From: Platycnemis pennipes
Lineage: Eukaryota; Arthropoda; Insecta; Odonata; Platycnemididae
Reading direction: 5' to 3'
DNA length: 64,000 nt
Assembly: GCA_933228895.1 (NCBI GenBank)
Contig: OW121855.1
Location: 42,608,698-42,672,697 of the forward strand
In this document: piece after piece, positions 23,041 through 35,756 of the stretch
How positions within the stretch are numbered: the first letter of the stretch is position 1
Layout: each line of letters opens with the position of its first letter
Made by a program: the position numbers and the translations under genes
The notes under the pieces: generated by a model
Databases searched by the model: none
What the model saw: only the letters and a program-made list of their open reading frames with translations
Told to the model about the DNA's origin: nothing

Positions 23041-26000
23041 GAAAAAAACAGAATATTTATTCAAAATATTTAAGACACCTTTAATCTATCAATTATATCT
23101 AGTGTCACAAGCATAAAGAACATGATGAAATTAAAGCTCTATAAAATATTTTTTACCCTAAATATTCCAAAACTACCAACAACAGTTTTGGATAAATCAC
23201 ATAATAGCACTAAAATGAATACATACTTTTAAAGCAACCCGTATTGTATGTACCTTGAGTTTTTTTAATTCAAAATAAATGTCCGTCAAGTAGACTCTAT
23301 ATCAATAATTAAAAAGAAACGAGCAATAAAAAAATTGAAGCAGATAGACAGGAACTGGCGTTAGATGAGACGAAGACGGACAATGAAATAGAAGATTGCC
23401 ATTGAGTTACTCATGGAAAACTTTACTGACACTTCAATATTTTTAGGAAATGCCATGGATTGCATGTTGAAAAATGCAACGTGTGTCGAATTTACCGTCA
23501 GTGGTAGTCTTGGTGTACTAAACTATAGTAGTTTTTTAAGAAGTATTTAATACAAAAGTAGCTATCGAATCAATATGATGTCCAAATTGTATGAAAGGGA
23601 TCATTATACCTTGAAAATGAAACACAGTGTTCTTTAAATTATGGTTGCATATATCACCATTATTTACACCAAAACATAATGTGTTATTTCAACGTATGCT
23701 TTCTTTCCTGCAATGCGTACTTGAAAATGTCCAAAATTTTCCGTCTGGTTCACTTCGTTATGTACAAAATGGTGGTGTAAAAATTTATCTGCTCGAAATT
23801 TGACGATTGGTATAAAACTTCATGGAATTGTGACGGCAACATATTCTCAATTGGTGATGTTATGTAGCAAATACGAGATGCATCATTTCCTAATCGTTTC
23901 AGAAGAACAGCTATGCGAAAGGTGGCCATTTCGATGGCCACTTCAGCATAACTGCTCGTAAGTGTCTTAATGTTTCTGCCACAGCGCAGAAACAGAACTA
24001 CGATCCATGGAGCGCGCCGAAGATTTTGTAGCGGAGAAATGCTCCATGGCTAACACGCATTGAGTTCACCAACAACATTTACCACTTTAGCAGGGAATTC
24101 CACCCGATCATAAAATCGCTCCCCCGGGAGTCTCCGCCATGGCGAATTTGTGTCCAACCACTGCTGCTTTTTTTTACGGACCCGTTCCGCGGAATTACTC
24201 GAAGGAATAAAAGCTCGGGGTACTCTATGCCCACGAAAATACAGCTTAACCTCAAACTGTATTGACCCGCGAAGATGAGGATTGTCGAGAGCAAGAGAGA
24301 CAGGCATCATTGTCGTACGGAGAAAAGAGTCCGTCTCCGAAGGAATACAGTCCCGTTAAGGCGGAAGGCGAGGGCACAAATAGCCCTATCCGTCGACCTC
24401 TCTCAGCACGGCAGGACGGAAGGAACATTTGCCTGACCCAAGGAAGCCATTGCAATGCTACAACCTCTCAACTCCCGCTCCCCTTCCAGCTTGAACCGCT
24501 TTGTATAATAACGCAGAGACGTAGGCAAATGCTCAGCAGATATTTTTGCATCGAAAATTATAGGGGTCCTTCGATAAATTCCTCTCCCTCTTTCTGAGGG
24601 CGAGTCCCTTCTCATTTATTCCCTCTTGCTCTCAACTTCCTTCCGAGCTCTCCTCCGAATCCCTTGAGGGTGGGATTGAAAAAAAATTGCAATCCCTTTT
24701 CCGCGGGTCTAGACAAGGAAATTGGAATCCTGGGATGATACGACGAATTTCGGGACGGTTATGTGATGCCGGAGCAGTTCCGGAGGAGGAGTCCTCCAAA
24801 TGTCAAGTGAACGCGTCCGGACTTTTCCTTATGGTGCCCGGAGGAGCAAACCCCTTATCGATCACGATTCGCTTGGTGGGGGTAAGAGAGAATCTGGGGA
24901 AAGGCAAGAACGAAAGGGAGACCAAGGGGGTTAGATAAACATCTTTTTGAGGGAGAATTTTGCCAAATTTCACCTGCACCTCCTTGCAAGTCGCAAATAT
25001 TCGCGATGCCGCAAAGACATAGGGGTCCATGTCGAAATAATGTCAATTTACTTTAAGGCGGAGACCCCACCTCTTTTCCTTACTCACTTATTTATGCAGG
25101 CTAATAATTTTCATGGCAAAATATTCAACTTTCGGATATACGGGGCTCGTTCAAAAATGTTATTACTGTTTAGCGATAGTTCAGCCACAGTAGCGCTGTA
25201 ATCGCTATCCTGCGCGTGGACATTAGCCTTTCCAAATCTTTGGCTTTGTCTCAATTTCGGTCAAAAATGAGAATTTTCACATTTTCATAATGGTTTACTA
25301 TGCTCAAATCAGTATAAGATCCTGCCAACTTTGATGCACGGTCTGTTCCGATTTCTAAATGCGAGAAACCTCAAACCTGCTTAAATATATCGTCAGATCG
25401 TTGGAAGTTATGGTGATAATTTTATGGTGCGATATTATGGTTAACAAATTGGTTAGGCAGCTCAACGAAGGCCGATAGAATATGTATATACAAGAATATA
25501 TATAAGAAATATAATATACAATAGAAATATAATATACAATATATATAAGAAACAAGGATCGGGTGGTCTCCTGTTATCAAAAAAGATTTGGCCGGGAAAA
25601 CTGATGGGAAAATTCTTGAGTACAGGTGGTTCACGATTTACTGGCGACGCGCTTCTTTGTACAGGAATTAAACAAAGCGGGCCATTGGTGCAAAAGGTTT
25701 TTCAGCAAAGGCAAAAAATTACGCTTAAAAATAGTTTTAGGAATGCTCTTTCATGTCGAAATAAAATTAAAAGGAAAGCATCCTGTCTGAATTTTTTTAT
25801 AGAAAAACTGTATGTGCTTATTTTTTAAACGCACCTCGATTTGCACCATTTCTATACCTTTCACTCTATTCTAACAACTCCTTGTTTGCGCTCTTCCTTC
25901 TGTTCAGTACACTTCCTATCAAGTTTCATTTCACTCAAATAGCCTGTCCTCTTCCTCCATCTTCCCCGTTCTCCGAACATTCTTGCTCCAACGACGGCCT

Positions 26001-26936
26001 TTAATACCCATCGTTCCTTATTATCACCTTCACTCACCCACTTTGCCACTAACTGTTTTCCCTAGCAACTTTCTATCTTTCCCCTTATGCCTTGAACACC
26101 TTCGACTTCCTCTCTTCTCGTCTACCTTATCGCCCTCATTCATCCATATTATAAGTAAACAAGAGAATAATGTCAAGGAAGAGCGTAATTTTTCATTAAC
26201 TGGGTCATAGGCAGAACAGGAAGTAAGCACTTCAGGCCCATCGAGAGGAATGTCAATTAAAGGAATCAGATTTAGATCAAAGATGATAGATTGAAGGAAA
26301 ACATTGCACGGCGAAATAAGGCGTAAGAGGATTAGTAGAGAGAGCATGATGAAAGCACGTAGGGATCCAATATAGCTAAGAAAAATATTGGACCATATTT
26401 AGAGAACAGCAAAATACATCAGTACAACTAGTCACCAAATAAAAATGTACCACGCATCATTTCGAAGGTTAGCCCATCCACGAAAGGTAATTATTTAATT
26501 TCAGTAAGAAGACACGCTCAACATTCATCAGGATTACTTTTCACAGGCTTATGTGCTTCCATAGGTTTTGTCCTTCATCACTGTATACTTCTTCTAAAGT
26601 TAGCAGTTAAGCGGTCACAATTTCTTCATAAAACTGAAATTTCCCTTCCAATAGCATTGACTAATTATGTTTTAATAGCATCACAGACAGAAAAAATCCA
26701 GAAGGGTAAACATTCGGTTTTTAAATGCGAAGAAACTACCTAACGCTTGTTTTTGCCAATCATACAGATTTATCTATTTGCTTCTTCATTTTTTCTTCTC
26801 CCTTTTGTACGCATTTGCCAATCATCTTCTTTTTTACTGTCCATCATTAGCTTCTACTTTCTTCCTCTGCCCCCCTTTCCTTCAGCAATGTCTTCCATTA
26901 CTCTCTCAGAGCCTCAGTGAGTGAAGTCAAAGCAGG
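23041..26936. other. No recognisable gene; GC-rich block at about 24050-24950
   Basis: The 24050-24950 block is clearly richer in G and C, with overlapping open frames on both strands (for example 111 codons at 24262-24597 plus and 86 codons at 24310-24050 minus). No domain or splice site supports coding, so a promoter or CpG-rich regulatory region is possible. An AT microsatellite-like stretch follows at about 25480-25550. The rest is AT-rich. Confidence 0.4.
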
Positions 26937-27210
26937 AAGTGTCCGAAATGAAAAACAAAATGGATCGACTGAAAGACTTACGAAGAAGTCCTAAGAAGAG
27001 TGTGTGAAAATATAAGTCTGATGAAAATTTTGAAAAGAGAACGGAACATACCAATGATGCATTTCTTAACGCATTGTGGTCTGACGAAGACAGTCGTTTA
27101 GGGAAAAATGGAAAAGGAAGGCCTCACATGAGGTATGTAAAACACGTAGTGAAGTATCTGAAAGAGAAGAATCACGCAAATATGAAGTGGCTAGATAAAA
27201 TAATCGAGTG
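26937..27210 (+). pseudogene. LINE C-terminal fragment, split by the Harbinger pair
   Basis: The plus strand reads, with frameshifts, NKMDRLKDLRRSPKKSV, SLMKILKRERNIPMMHFLTH and GRPHMRYVKHVVKYLKEKNH, ending MKWLDKIIE at 27208. These match the C-terminal tail of RTE-like LINE proteins (WxDRVxNEEVLRRV, LMKxIxxRKxxxIGHxLRH, GRPRxxY). The expected next residues, WRAAS plus stop, are not here. They reappear at 32667-32683, where CAGAGCTGCGTCAAACTAA gives RAASN and a stop. The two Harbinger copies therefore interrupted this LINE a few codons before its stop. Confidence 0.7.
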
Positions 27211-28429
27211 CTGCGCGCCAATTCTGGTTCTTTTTAGCGATTGCTAAGTACACATAGCGACGGTATTAGGGAATGTCGCTAAAAATCAGATTCCGGTTCC
27301 ATTTTCGCTAACTCCACGCTAGGCTAGCGGTCGCTAAGGCCCGGTAGCAACTGATAAACATCAAATTTATATTCTCGTTCGTATTAGCAGCAACTATTTC
27401 GTAGCTAACTAATAGCAGTCGCTAATTTACGTATCGCTGATTGCAAATCCACTCTAACATACCAGTGAAGTTAATAAGTAGCTGCTAAATCATACTTAGG
27501 ACACTTAACAACTCAAAAGAACGTATAAGGTGAGTTCATTTTAAATTTCCTTCCATTTGTTGTCTTTTGCATAGAATCATGTGTTTCTTATTTGTTGATA
27601 TTTTCACCAAACTTTTTTCATCACTCGCAAATCTTGAACTGCGTAATGAAAATGTATTTAACTGTTGAGTGCATAGATATATGTAAGGAAATCATCACTC
27701 ACTAGTACCTTCAAAAATATCTCATAACCCTATCTTGAGCGCAGCAATTTCGAAACATTGCCGGAAGACCCTAGTGAGGTTATTAGGATAGTTCAAGTAA
27801 TAATTAGCAGTAATACTATTTTGATGTTGACGGACCAATCTACGGACACACAATGCCTTGAGATGGTGGTGCTATGCAGCAAAAGTTTGTTAAATGAGTC
27901 GTAAGTAGAAGTTTACAATATTATCTTATAAAATATCGAATTCAACATCAAAGGACTAAAGACGATGGTCCTAACAGCATACATTATTTGTATTACCTAC
28001 TGATGGATAGCGCACATCAAATGCCTACTTCATAACTGTTAGGAGGGAGAGTTAACAAAATATAGTTTTTCCCTAAATACTTCTAGAAACGTGTAGGTCA
28101 TGAACGTTCCCATGTAGTCCTATAAAGCTTTCAGCATTTCGACTTTGTTATTATCTTTTGGGTTTATATCCATCAGAGCAAACGTGTTCTTCTCTCTAAG
28201 TCCTGTGCCAGAGGAATGGTAGTATTTCTAAGTGACAGGAACTGTCAAGAGTCGTTTGACAGCCAAAAATCAGTGTATATAACCTGTAATACAAATTCGA
28301 CTAAAGAGTCCCCTCCCCATTTTCCTCGTACGTTGTGACTGACGTTATTACCTCAAATACTGAAGTATGACTTCATTGCATAATTCTAGATTCACTCATA
28401 AGTGTGTTTAGTAAATATTCCAGTATGCA

Positions 28430-28679
28430 GTTACATTCCGATGCTTCCTTCAGCACAGACACTTCATTATGCACCTCCTATAGCCTGTGATATGTGATTA
28501 ATGCTTGTATTACTCTTCATAGCATGAGAGTACGCTGCAACTTTGAGCAAAGGGATCTTGAAAATAGAGATGCTGAGCATGCAGATCCCTTTGAAGAGGT
28601 TATGGCCGACGAAGGAAATGCTATTGTGGTTGGAGATAGGTATAAGAAGGGAATTAGGATACTGAATTACATCCTGTAA
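28430..28679 (+). pseudogene. Harbinger transposase C-terminal remnant, copy 1
   Basis: Three frames in succession give TFRCFLQHR (about 28433-28459), QTLHYAPPIACDM (28456-28494) and INACITLHSMRVRCNFEQRD onward to a stop at 28677. This is the expected order in the DDE_Tnp_4 transposase of PIF/Harbinger elements, where a RFRxL-x-K-x-R block is followed by a Y-x-P segment and a I-I-x-A-C-x-x-L-H-N motif. The last 60 codons are open and acidic (DAEHADPFEEVMADEG), typical of the C-terminus. A 2-nt frame change lies between CDM and INAC and another near 28459. AATAAA at 28772 may be the element's polyadenylation signal. The catalytic DDE core was not recognised upstream. Confidence 0.65.
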
Positions 28680-28879
28680 TATTTATAAGAATTACGACCT
28701 TATATGTATTTTAGTCTAATTTTATTAGTTATGGTATATTGTATAGTACCTATTAGTAAAAATTGTATTTAGTAATAAATGAAATTAAACATCCGCATTA
28801 TTTCATAATTTCAAGTAAAATATATGGCAGCTATCTGAATCTATCTAAATATCATCTTGGTTGTCATCGAAAAGACGAT

Positions 28880-29075
28880 ACTAGCCAGAAAAAACCTTCA
28901 TTTGCATTATTTCCATGAATTTCTTCAAGACGGTGGCCATTTCTTTCAAGGAATTGTCTATCCCCTGGTAAATAGAACTATCCAACTTAAAATGCATTTT
29001 TTTACTTCTCTCATGGAGAGCACTTATTTTAGTTTCAAGCAGCGAAGGGGAATGAATATCGAACCTCCAAATATT
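28880..29075 (-). pseudogene. Possible second Harbinger protein (Myb/SANT-type C-terminus), copy 1
   Basis: On the minus strand an open run reads SLLETKISALHERSKKMHFK, then LDSSIYQGIDNSLKEMATVL and KKFMEIMQMKVF before a stop. It is amphipathic and predicted helical, like the C-terminal dimerisation helix of the Myb/SANT DNA-binding partner that Harbinger elements encode besides the transposase. The same peptide with few changes exists in copy 2. The Myb domain itself was not recognised, so this is inference from position, orientation and helix pattern. Confidence 0.35.
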
Positions 29076-31158
29076 TATTTTTTATCTGTTGCTTCTTTCA
29101 CTCATCTGTTTCTAGCAGAGTTTTTTCAATTAAACACTCCCCCTGAAAAATTTACGGGTTTTTTGGACTTATTGTTTTACTGGTGGTAAATGTAACTAAA
29201 TTACATTTCTAATACTGTTTAATGTAATTATAAACTTATTCTTCATTTCCAACACAAAAACTCTGAAAAATATAATCATTTTAACAAATTTAGACAGAAC
29301 TTTACCACAAGATGATTTGCAATATTATCACAGCGATGCCCTTTATACTCCATTTAGCAAAAATATGTAAAATAATCACTTTCAAACTTTAGTAGCGAAA
29401 GAAACGGAAAAATTTCGATATTCGCGAATAGAGAGTGAAACGCATACCCTTTTTCTGCTTACACATGATCGACTGGTCAACCATTAATTATAATGTGATT
29501 TAAGAAAAAGTACTGAAATAATATTTCCCTTTAAAAAAGAAAACAAAAGGAATAACATTTCCTGCATTGCATATTGAAATAGTCACAATTTAAAAACACT
29601 TAACTTCAAACGCTCATGTGAGTTACTAATATGATTAGAAACATTTTTTAAAAATTACTCATCACAGCTATTTTTAGAGCTGCTAATCTCATACGGTTGT
29701 TTATTTCAAAATTCCCGCGGTATTATGGGCGTAGGATTTCGTCAGTGTCTTTTTTCTCTTCTCATTGGTTGATGTTGAGTGACGTGAAACAATGCTTGAA
29801 TTCATCGCTAAGCTTCCGAACTTTCCCGAGCCTTAGCAGTCGCTAATTCAACCATAACCCAGAATCGCGCTCATTCGTAGCAACCGCTAAACTTAGCGGT
29901 CGCTAGCTCTTAGCGACGAAAGAACCAGAATTGACACGCTGCGTGTCAATTCTGGTTCTTTTTAGCGATTGCTAAGTACACATAGCGACGGTATTAGCGA
30001 ATGTCGCTAAAAATCAGATTCCGGTTCCATTTTCGCTAACTCCACGCTAGGCTAGCGGTCGCTAAGGCCCGTTAGCAACTGATAAACATCAAATTTATAT
30101 TCCCGTTCGTATTAGCAGTAGCTAATTCGTAGCTAACTCATAGTAGACGCTAATTTACGTATCGCTGATTGCAAATCAACTCTAACATACCAGTGAAGTT
30201 AATAAGTAGCTGCTAAATCATACTTTGGACATTTAACAACTCAAAAGAACGTATAAGGTGAGTTCATTTTAAGTTTTCATTCATTTGTTGTCTTTTGCAT
30301 AGAATCAAGTGTTTCATTTTTATTGATATTTTCACCGAACCTTTTTTAACCACTCGCAAATCTTGAACTGCGTAATGAAAATTTGTTTAACTGTTGAGTG
30401 CATTGATATATTTAAGGAAATCATCACTCACTAGTTCCTTCAAAAATATCTCATAACCTTATCTTGAGCGCAGCATTTTCGAAACATTGCCGGAAGACCC
30501 TAGTGAGGTTATTATGATAGTTAAAGTAATAATTAGTGGTAATACTATTTTGATGTTGATGGACCAATCTACGGACACAAAATGCATTGAGATGGTGGTG
30601 CTATGCAGCAAAAGTTTGTTAAATGAGTCGTAAGTAGAAGTGTACAGTATTATTTTATAAAATATCGAATTCAACATCAAAGGACTAAAGACGGTGGTCC
30701 TAACAGCATACATTATTTGTATTACCTACTGATGGATAGCGCACATCAAATACCTACTTCATAACTGTTAGGAGGGAGAGTTAACTAAATATAGTTTTTC
30801 CCTAAATACTTCTAGAAATGTGTACGTCATGAACGTTCCCATGTAGTCCTATAAAGCTTTCAGCATTTTGACTTTGTTATTATCTTTTGGGTTTATATCC
30901 ATCAGAGCAAACGTGTTCTTCTCTCTAAGTCCTGTGCCAGAGGAATGGTAGTATTTCTAAGTGACAGGAACTGTCAAGAGTCGTTTGACAGCCAAAAATC
31001 AGTGTATATAACCTGTAATACAAATTCGACTAAAGAGTCCCCTCCCCTTTTTCCTCGTACGTTGTGACTGACGTTCTTACCACCAATACTGAAGTGTGAC
31101 TTCATTGCATAATTCTAGATTCACTCATAAGTGTGTTTAGTAAATATTCCAGTATGCA

Positions 31159-31408
31159 GTTACATTCCGTTGCTTCCTTCAGCACAGACACTTCATTATG
31201 CACCTCCTATAGCCTGTGATATGTGATTAATGCTTGTATTACACTTCATAGCATGAGAGTACGCTGCAACTTTGAGCAAAGGGATCTTGAAAATAGAGAT
31301 GCTGAGCATGCAGATTCCTTAGAAGAGGTTATGGCCGACGAAGGAAATACTATTGTGGTTAGAGATAGGTATAAGAAGGGAATTAGGATACTGAATTACA
31401 TCCTGTAA
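31159..31408 (+). pseudogene. Harbinger transposase C-terminal remnant, copy 2
   Basis: It has the same broken order of segments as copy 1: QTLHYAPPIACDM, a 2-nt frame change, then INACITLHSMRVRCNFEQRD to a stop at 31406. Amino-acid changes against copy 1 are few (for example PFEE to SLEE and VVGDR to VVRDR). The shared frameshifts mean both copies descend from one already broken element. Confidence 0.65.
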
Positions 31409-31619
31409 TATTTATAAGAATTATGAACTTATATGTATTTTAGTCTAATTTTATTAGTTATGCTATATTGTATAGTACCTATTAGTAAAAATTGTATTTA
31501 GTAATAAATGAAATTAAACATCGTCATTGTTTCATAATTTCAAGATAAATATAAGGCAGCTATCTGAATCTATCTAAATATCATCTTGGTTGTCATCGAA
31601 AAGACGATACTAGCCAGAA

Positions 31620-31800
31620 AAAAACCCTTCATTTGCATTATTTCCATGAATTTCTTCAAAACAGAGGCCATTTCTTTCAAGGAATTGTCTATCCCCTGGT
31701 AAATAGAACTATCCAACTTAAAATCCTTTTTTTTACTGCTCTCATGGAAAGCACTTATTTTAGTTTCAAACAGCGAAGGGGAATCGAACCTCCAAATATT
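31620..31800 (-). pseudogene. Possible second Harbinger protein, copy 2
   Basis: The minus strand reads SLFETKISAFHESSKKKDFK, then LDSSIYQGIDNSLKEMASVL and KKFMEIMQMK, matching the copy 1 frame with a handful of substitutions and the same helical pattern. The assignment to the Myb/SANT partner protein is tentative. Confidence 0.35.
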
Positions 31801-32666
31801 TATTTGTTATCTGTTGCTCCTTTCACTCATCTGTTTCTAGGAGAGTTTTTTCAATTAAACACTGTTCCCCTGAAAAATTTTACGGGATTTTTGGACTTAT
31901 CGTTTTACTGGTGGTAAATGTAACTAAATTAAATTTCCAATACTGTTTAGTGTAATTATAAACTTATTCCTCATTTCCAACGCAAAAACTCCGAAAAATA
32001 TAATCATTGTAACAAATTTAGACAGAACTTTACTACAAGATGAGTTTCAATATGATCACAGCGATGCCCTTTATACTCCATTTAGCGAAAATATGTAAAA
32101 TAATCACTTTCAAACTTTAGTAGCTAAAGAAACGGAAAAATTTCGAGATTCGCGAATAGAGAGTGAAACGCATACCCTTTTTCTGCTTACACATCATCGA
32201 CTGGTCAACCATTAATTATAATGTGATTTAAGAGAAAGTACTGAAATAATATTTCCCTTTAAAAAAGAAAACAAACGGAATAACATATCCTGCATTGCAT
32301 ATTGAAATAGTCACAATGCAAAAACACTTAACTTCAAACGCTCATGTGAGTTAGTAATATGATAAGAAACATTTTTTTTTAATTACTCACCACAGCTATT
32401 TGTAGAGCTGCTAATCTCATACGGTTGTTTATTTCAAAATTCCCGCGGTATTAGGGGGGTAGAATTTCGTCAGTGTCCTTTTTCTCTTCTCATTGGTCGA
32501 TGCTGAATGACGTGAAACAATGTTAGAATTCATCGCTAAGCTTCCGAACTTTCCCGAGCCTTAGCAGTCGCTAATTCAACCATAACCCAGAATCGCGCTC
32601 ATTCGTAGCAACCGCTAAAGTTAGCGGTCGCTAGCTCTTAGCGACGAAAGAACCAGAATTGACGCG

Positions 32667-32712
32667 CAGAGCTGCGTCAAACTAATCTTACGATTGTTGA
32701 CTTATGATGACT
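32667..32712 (+). pseudogene. LINE stop codon and 3' end after the Harbinger insertion
   Basis: CAGAGCTGCGTCAAACTAAT resumes the LINE frame interrupted at 27210 (RAASN, stop) and continues into the 3' tail, TTGTTGACTTATGATGA. The same tail ends the LINE copy at 40210-40250 (CTTGACCTATGATGATA) and, in inverse, the copies at 19236 and 56030. Confidence 0.7.
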
Positions 32713-35700
32713 ATGGTAAATGTTTAACCATTTAGGCTTACCTCTAGTAACTCCAAGTACGACATTTAATTCGTTTATGCTTGTGGTATATTCAATTAAG
32801 ATAATGAGGAAAGTGATTGTTAGCTATATTTTTAGAGGATTTTGTTTTCATTAAATGAATAATGCTCTAATGGCTAATGCGAATGCTGGATGACAGCAAA
32901 AAAGGCTAAAAGGAATAGATAATATCCCAGTAGAGTAAATCAGTAGTCTAAGAATGAATACAAAAAAAAGTATAGCTTCTGTGTGGAAAATCTGGCGGCG
33001 CGCGAAGAATTTGTTAAAACAGTTTACGAAAGAAGACGTTTTCGAAAACTCTGTGACAATACGCTCTATCTCTCTCGCGGCCGAAGTTTTTCTTTGTGCC
33101 ACTAGCTGAAGGAAAGGACAACTTCTTAAGATATCAATTACGCTTTAGAAAGAGGAGAGCCTTGGGATGCATAACTTTAATGAAAGCATTAGTAAAAGGA
33201 AGCACGGAAGTAGTAGTAGGATTAGCAAAATCAACCTCATTGCTTTGCTGTTTTTGCTTGTTTTATTGACGAGAATTTTTTTAAATGACACAGTGAAATT
33301 AAATGAATTCATAACAGTGCTTACAATTACTGAAAGAACAAAGTTATCGTACGGAAAATATACTTGGCCGAGATAACATGGGAGCGAATATAATGCATAG
33401 ATTCCTAGATACCTGAGTGTTCTGATTCCAAGTGATAGGGTGGAAAGTAAGGTAAGGTTTGCCGTGGTCACCATTGCCCTTTAACATAATTGATCCCGAA
33501 AAACGCCACTTTAGTAGTAGGGCGAGCTAGAAGCAGGAATAATAGTAGATGATAAAGTCAACAAGACTTGCCGATGACTAAGCTTCAGTCAGTCACACTA
33601 TGGATCACAATCACTGAAAGATCGTGGGTTCAGTATTGGAGACCATAAACTTAAAGCTGGTTCTCCTCAGAAGATAAATTAAAGAAAGACAGACGTGGGA
33701 GGACAAATTGGAAAGTATCCCTCTTTTTCTTTAATCGGGTGTCAATATGGACGAAGACCAAAGAATTCGGTAGGCGAAAGTAGCTTTTGCAAACATGGTA
33801 GAACTTATGACGACATTTTAGAACAAACAAAATTAGTAAAAATGTTCTAATATTGCTTTGCATTCGTCAATGCGTAAACACTTTCAACGTTTTGGCGTCA
33901 TATCCAGGGGTATATCACGTGATAAAATAGAAAAAATTCTTATTAATTCTATTTCTACGTGCACAGCATTCAATATTATCTGTTGGCCAAAACAAATGAC
34001 ACGGAGGCTCATAGCTAGATAATACTTATTTCCAAGGCCAGCCGTGTGATTTATCCACTGCATGAAAGGGATACTCCTCAGACAGCAAACCAAACTTTAT
34101 TATCAATATTAAGGAGCAGTAGGTAGACGCAGAGATAGATTCAATAATTATCCACGCCCGACCACATACAAATACCAATGTACATTGAGCCACGTAAATA
34201 CAAGTTTAAGAGTATTTCATTGTATTTTCACTGCCAACCATATGATAATTTACAATAAGAGTGTTCAGATATGTATTGGTTATAGACGCAATCCAGTGAC
34301 ATCATCTGCATGTATAGGTAACGTAGAAATGTAATGCCATGAAAAGAAGCCGTAAATAGTGATAACTCCCTTAATGGGAGCCAATACGAACCACAAACTC
34401 CTAATTATGTTCTTGTTCGGGATTGAAAATTGTCGCAAAAGAATAATACACATAAATTAAACTACAGAGAAAGTTGAACTAATCACACAGCAGCGGCCTA
34501 TCGAACGAAAACTCAAAGAAAGAGCCGCAAGAACAAAAGAAGTCTGAGCGGGTAGAGAGATTTTGAGCGAGCTCATTCCCTTCGCAAAACACGAAATCCG
34601 ATTTCCCTTCAAGCAAAGACACTTTTATTCCCCGTGCCAAGTGGGCATGGGGTAAAGTAATGAGCACGTGCTTTAATATTTATCTTTTCACGAGCAGGCA
34701 TGCCTGGGTCGGCGCGGTGATTAATTCATAACTCCCTCTGGAGTCAGGCCATTTTTAAACCTTTTCTCTTCCCCATCCTAGCCTGAGAGAGATGATTACA
34801 TGCTATTCGGCTGTGGAAGGGTTCCATCGCACCGAAATCACCGACGAATTACTTCTTTTTTTCTTCCTCCGGGCCCCGTGCTCCTTAATTCTCTCTTTCA
34901 CCTGCCCTCTTCCACCCCTTCACATTCTCCCCTTCCCTCCTCCTCATTCCACTTTTCTCCAAACCCCCTCCTTCCGCCTCTTTCGCCCACGCACTTCTTG
35001 ACAGACATCCCTTCCATCCCCTTACCAGCGTTTTTTTCCCACAACCCTCCTTCCTTTCCTCTTTCTTTGTCCGAAGTCTCTAATATGGTGAGCACGCTAA
35101 CCATTTTTCCCTTCCCCCAATCCCGTTGTCATGCAGTTAAAAGGAATACGAAATAAATTTTCGGAGACCCAATCAAGGTCCTGTTATACGATCGTACACG
35201 TCTACTGTTTGCCCACCTTTGTTAAAACGTGCGTGCGTGCAGAAAGAGCTTCGGGATGAAAGCACCGTTGTCCTGCCTCCTTCAAATATTCACCCGATCA
35301 CAGTGCTCCCGTCTATTCTCACCTCTAATGGCAACCAACCATTAGTAAACTGGTCCATTCAAGTGCAATTCTTTTGTTGTGAAAATTAGGGTGGATAAAT
35401 AGTCACCGGAGATAGGAACTTCACCCCACTACCTACTACAGTGGTCTTTGGATAATTCATCACCACTTAAAAGCCACCAATCCTGTACTTTTGGACTAAA
35501 TGAGGTTTTTGACATCAAGCTCAAAAGAGTTGCTTTTAATCCTTCTCGGGGTTATAAGTTCGGGTGAGGTGATTTTAATTGCTGCATGGCTTAGCTACCG
35601 GCAGTACAAGATAAAGTGATACAAATCATTAGGAAGTGTAATGCAATCAAACGTGAGATGAACTCAGAATCTAAGATAAAAATCGAAATAATTTTGTTAC

Positions 35701-35748
35701 CTTCGCGGGTATGTAAATTACTACAGAAATTAAGCACAGTGAGCAATG
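32713..35748. other. No recognisable gene; pyrimidine-rich tract at about 34880-35110
   Basis: AT-rich with short frames. The 34880-35110 tract is strongly C/T-rich on the plus strand and gives overlapping Pro/Ser/Phe-rich frames, a composition effect. No element end or splice pair was found. Confidence 0.45.
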
Positions 35749-35756
35749 CTCTAAGG

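Larger units (their letters stand above)
27214..29938 (+). mobile_element. PIF/Harbinger-type DNA transposon, tandem copy 1 (2,725 bp)
   Basis: The left end CGCGCCAATTCTGGTTCTTT and right end AAAGAACCAGAATTGACACG are inverted repeats, followed inward by degenerate TAGCGATTGCTAAG and GCGGTCGCTAGC motifs. The trinucleotide CTG precedes the left end (27211-27213) and follows the right end (29939-29941), consistent with the 3-bp duplication of this superfamily. The interior encodes the degraded end of a Harbinger-like transposase on the plus strand and a possible second protein on the minus strand. A short 5' intron is suggested by AAG|GTGAGT at about 27529 and TTTTGCATAG at about 27575. A second copy follows directly. 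Confidence 0.8.
29942..32666 (+). mobile_element. PIF/Harbinger-type DNA transposon, tandem copy 2 (2,725 bp)
   Basis: This is a near-identical head-to-tail repeat of the element at 27214-29938, offset by 2,728 bp and separated from it by the single trinucleotide CTG. Differences are scattered substitutions and small indels, roughly a few per hundred bases by eye. The right end AAAGAACCAGAATTGACGCG is followed by CAG at 32667-32669 and then by the rest of the interrupted LINE. The copy shares the transposase frameshifts of copy 1. Confidence 0.8.
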
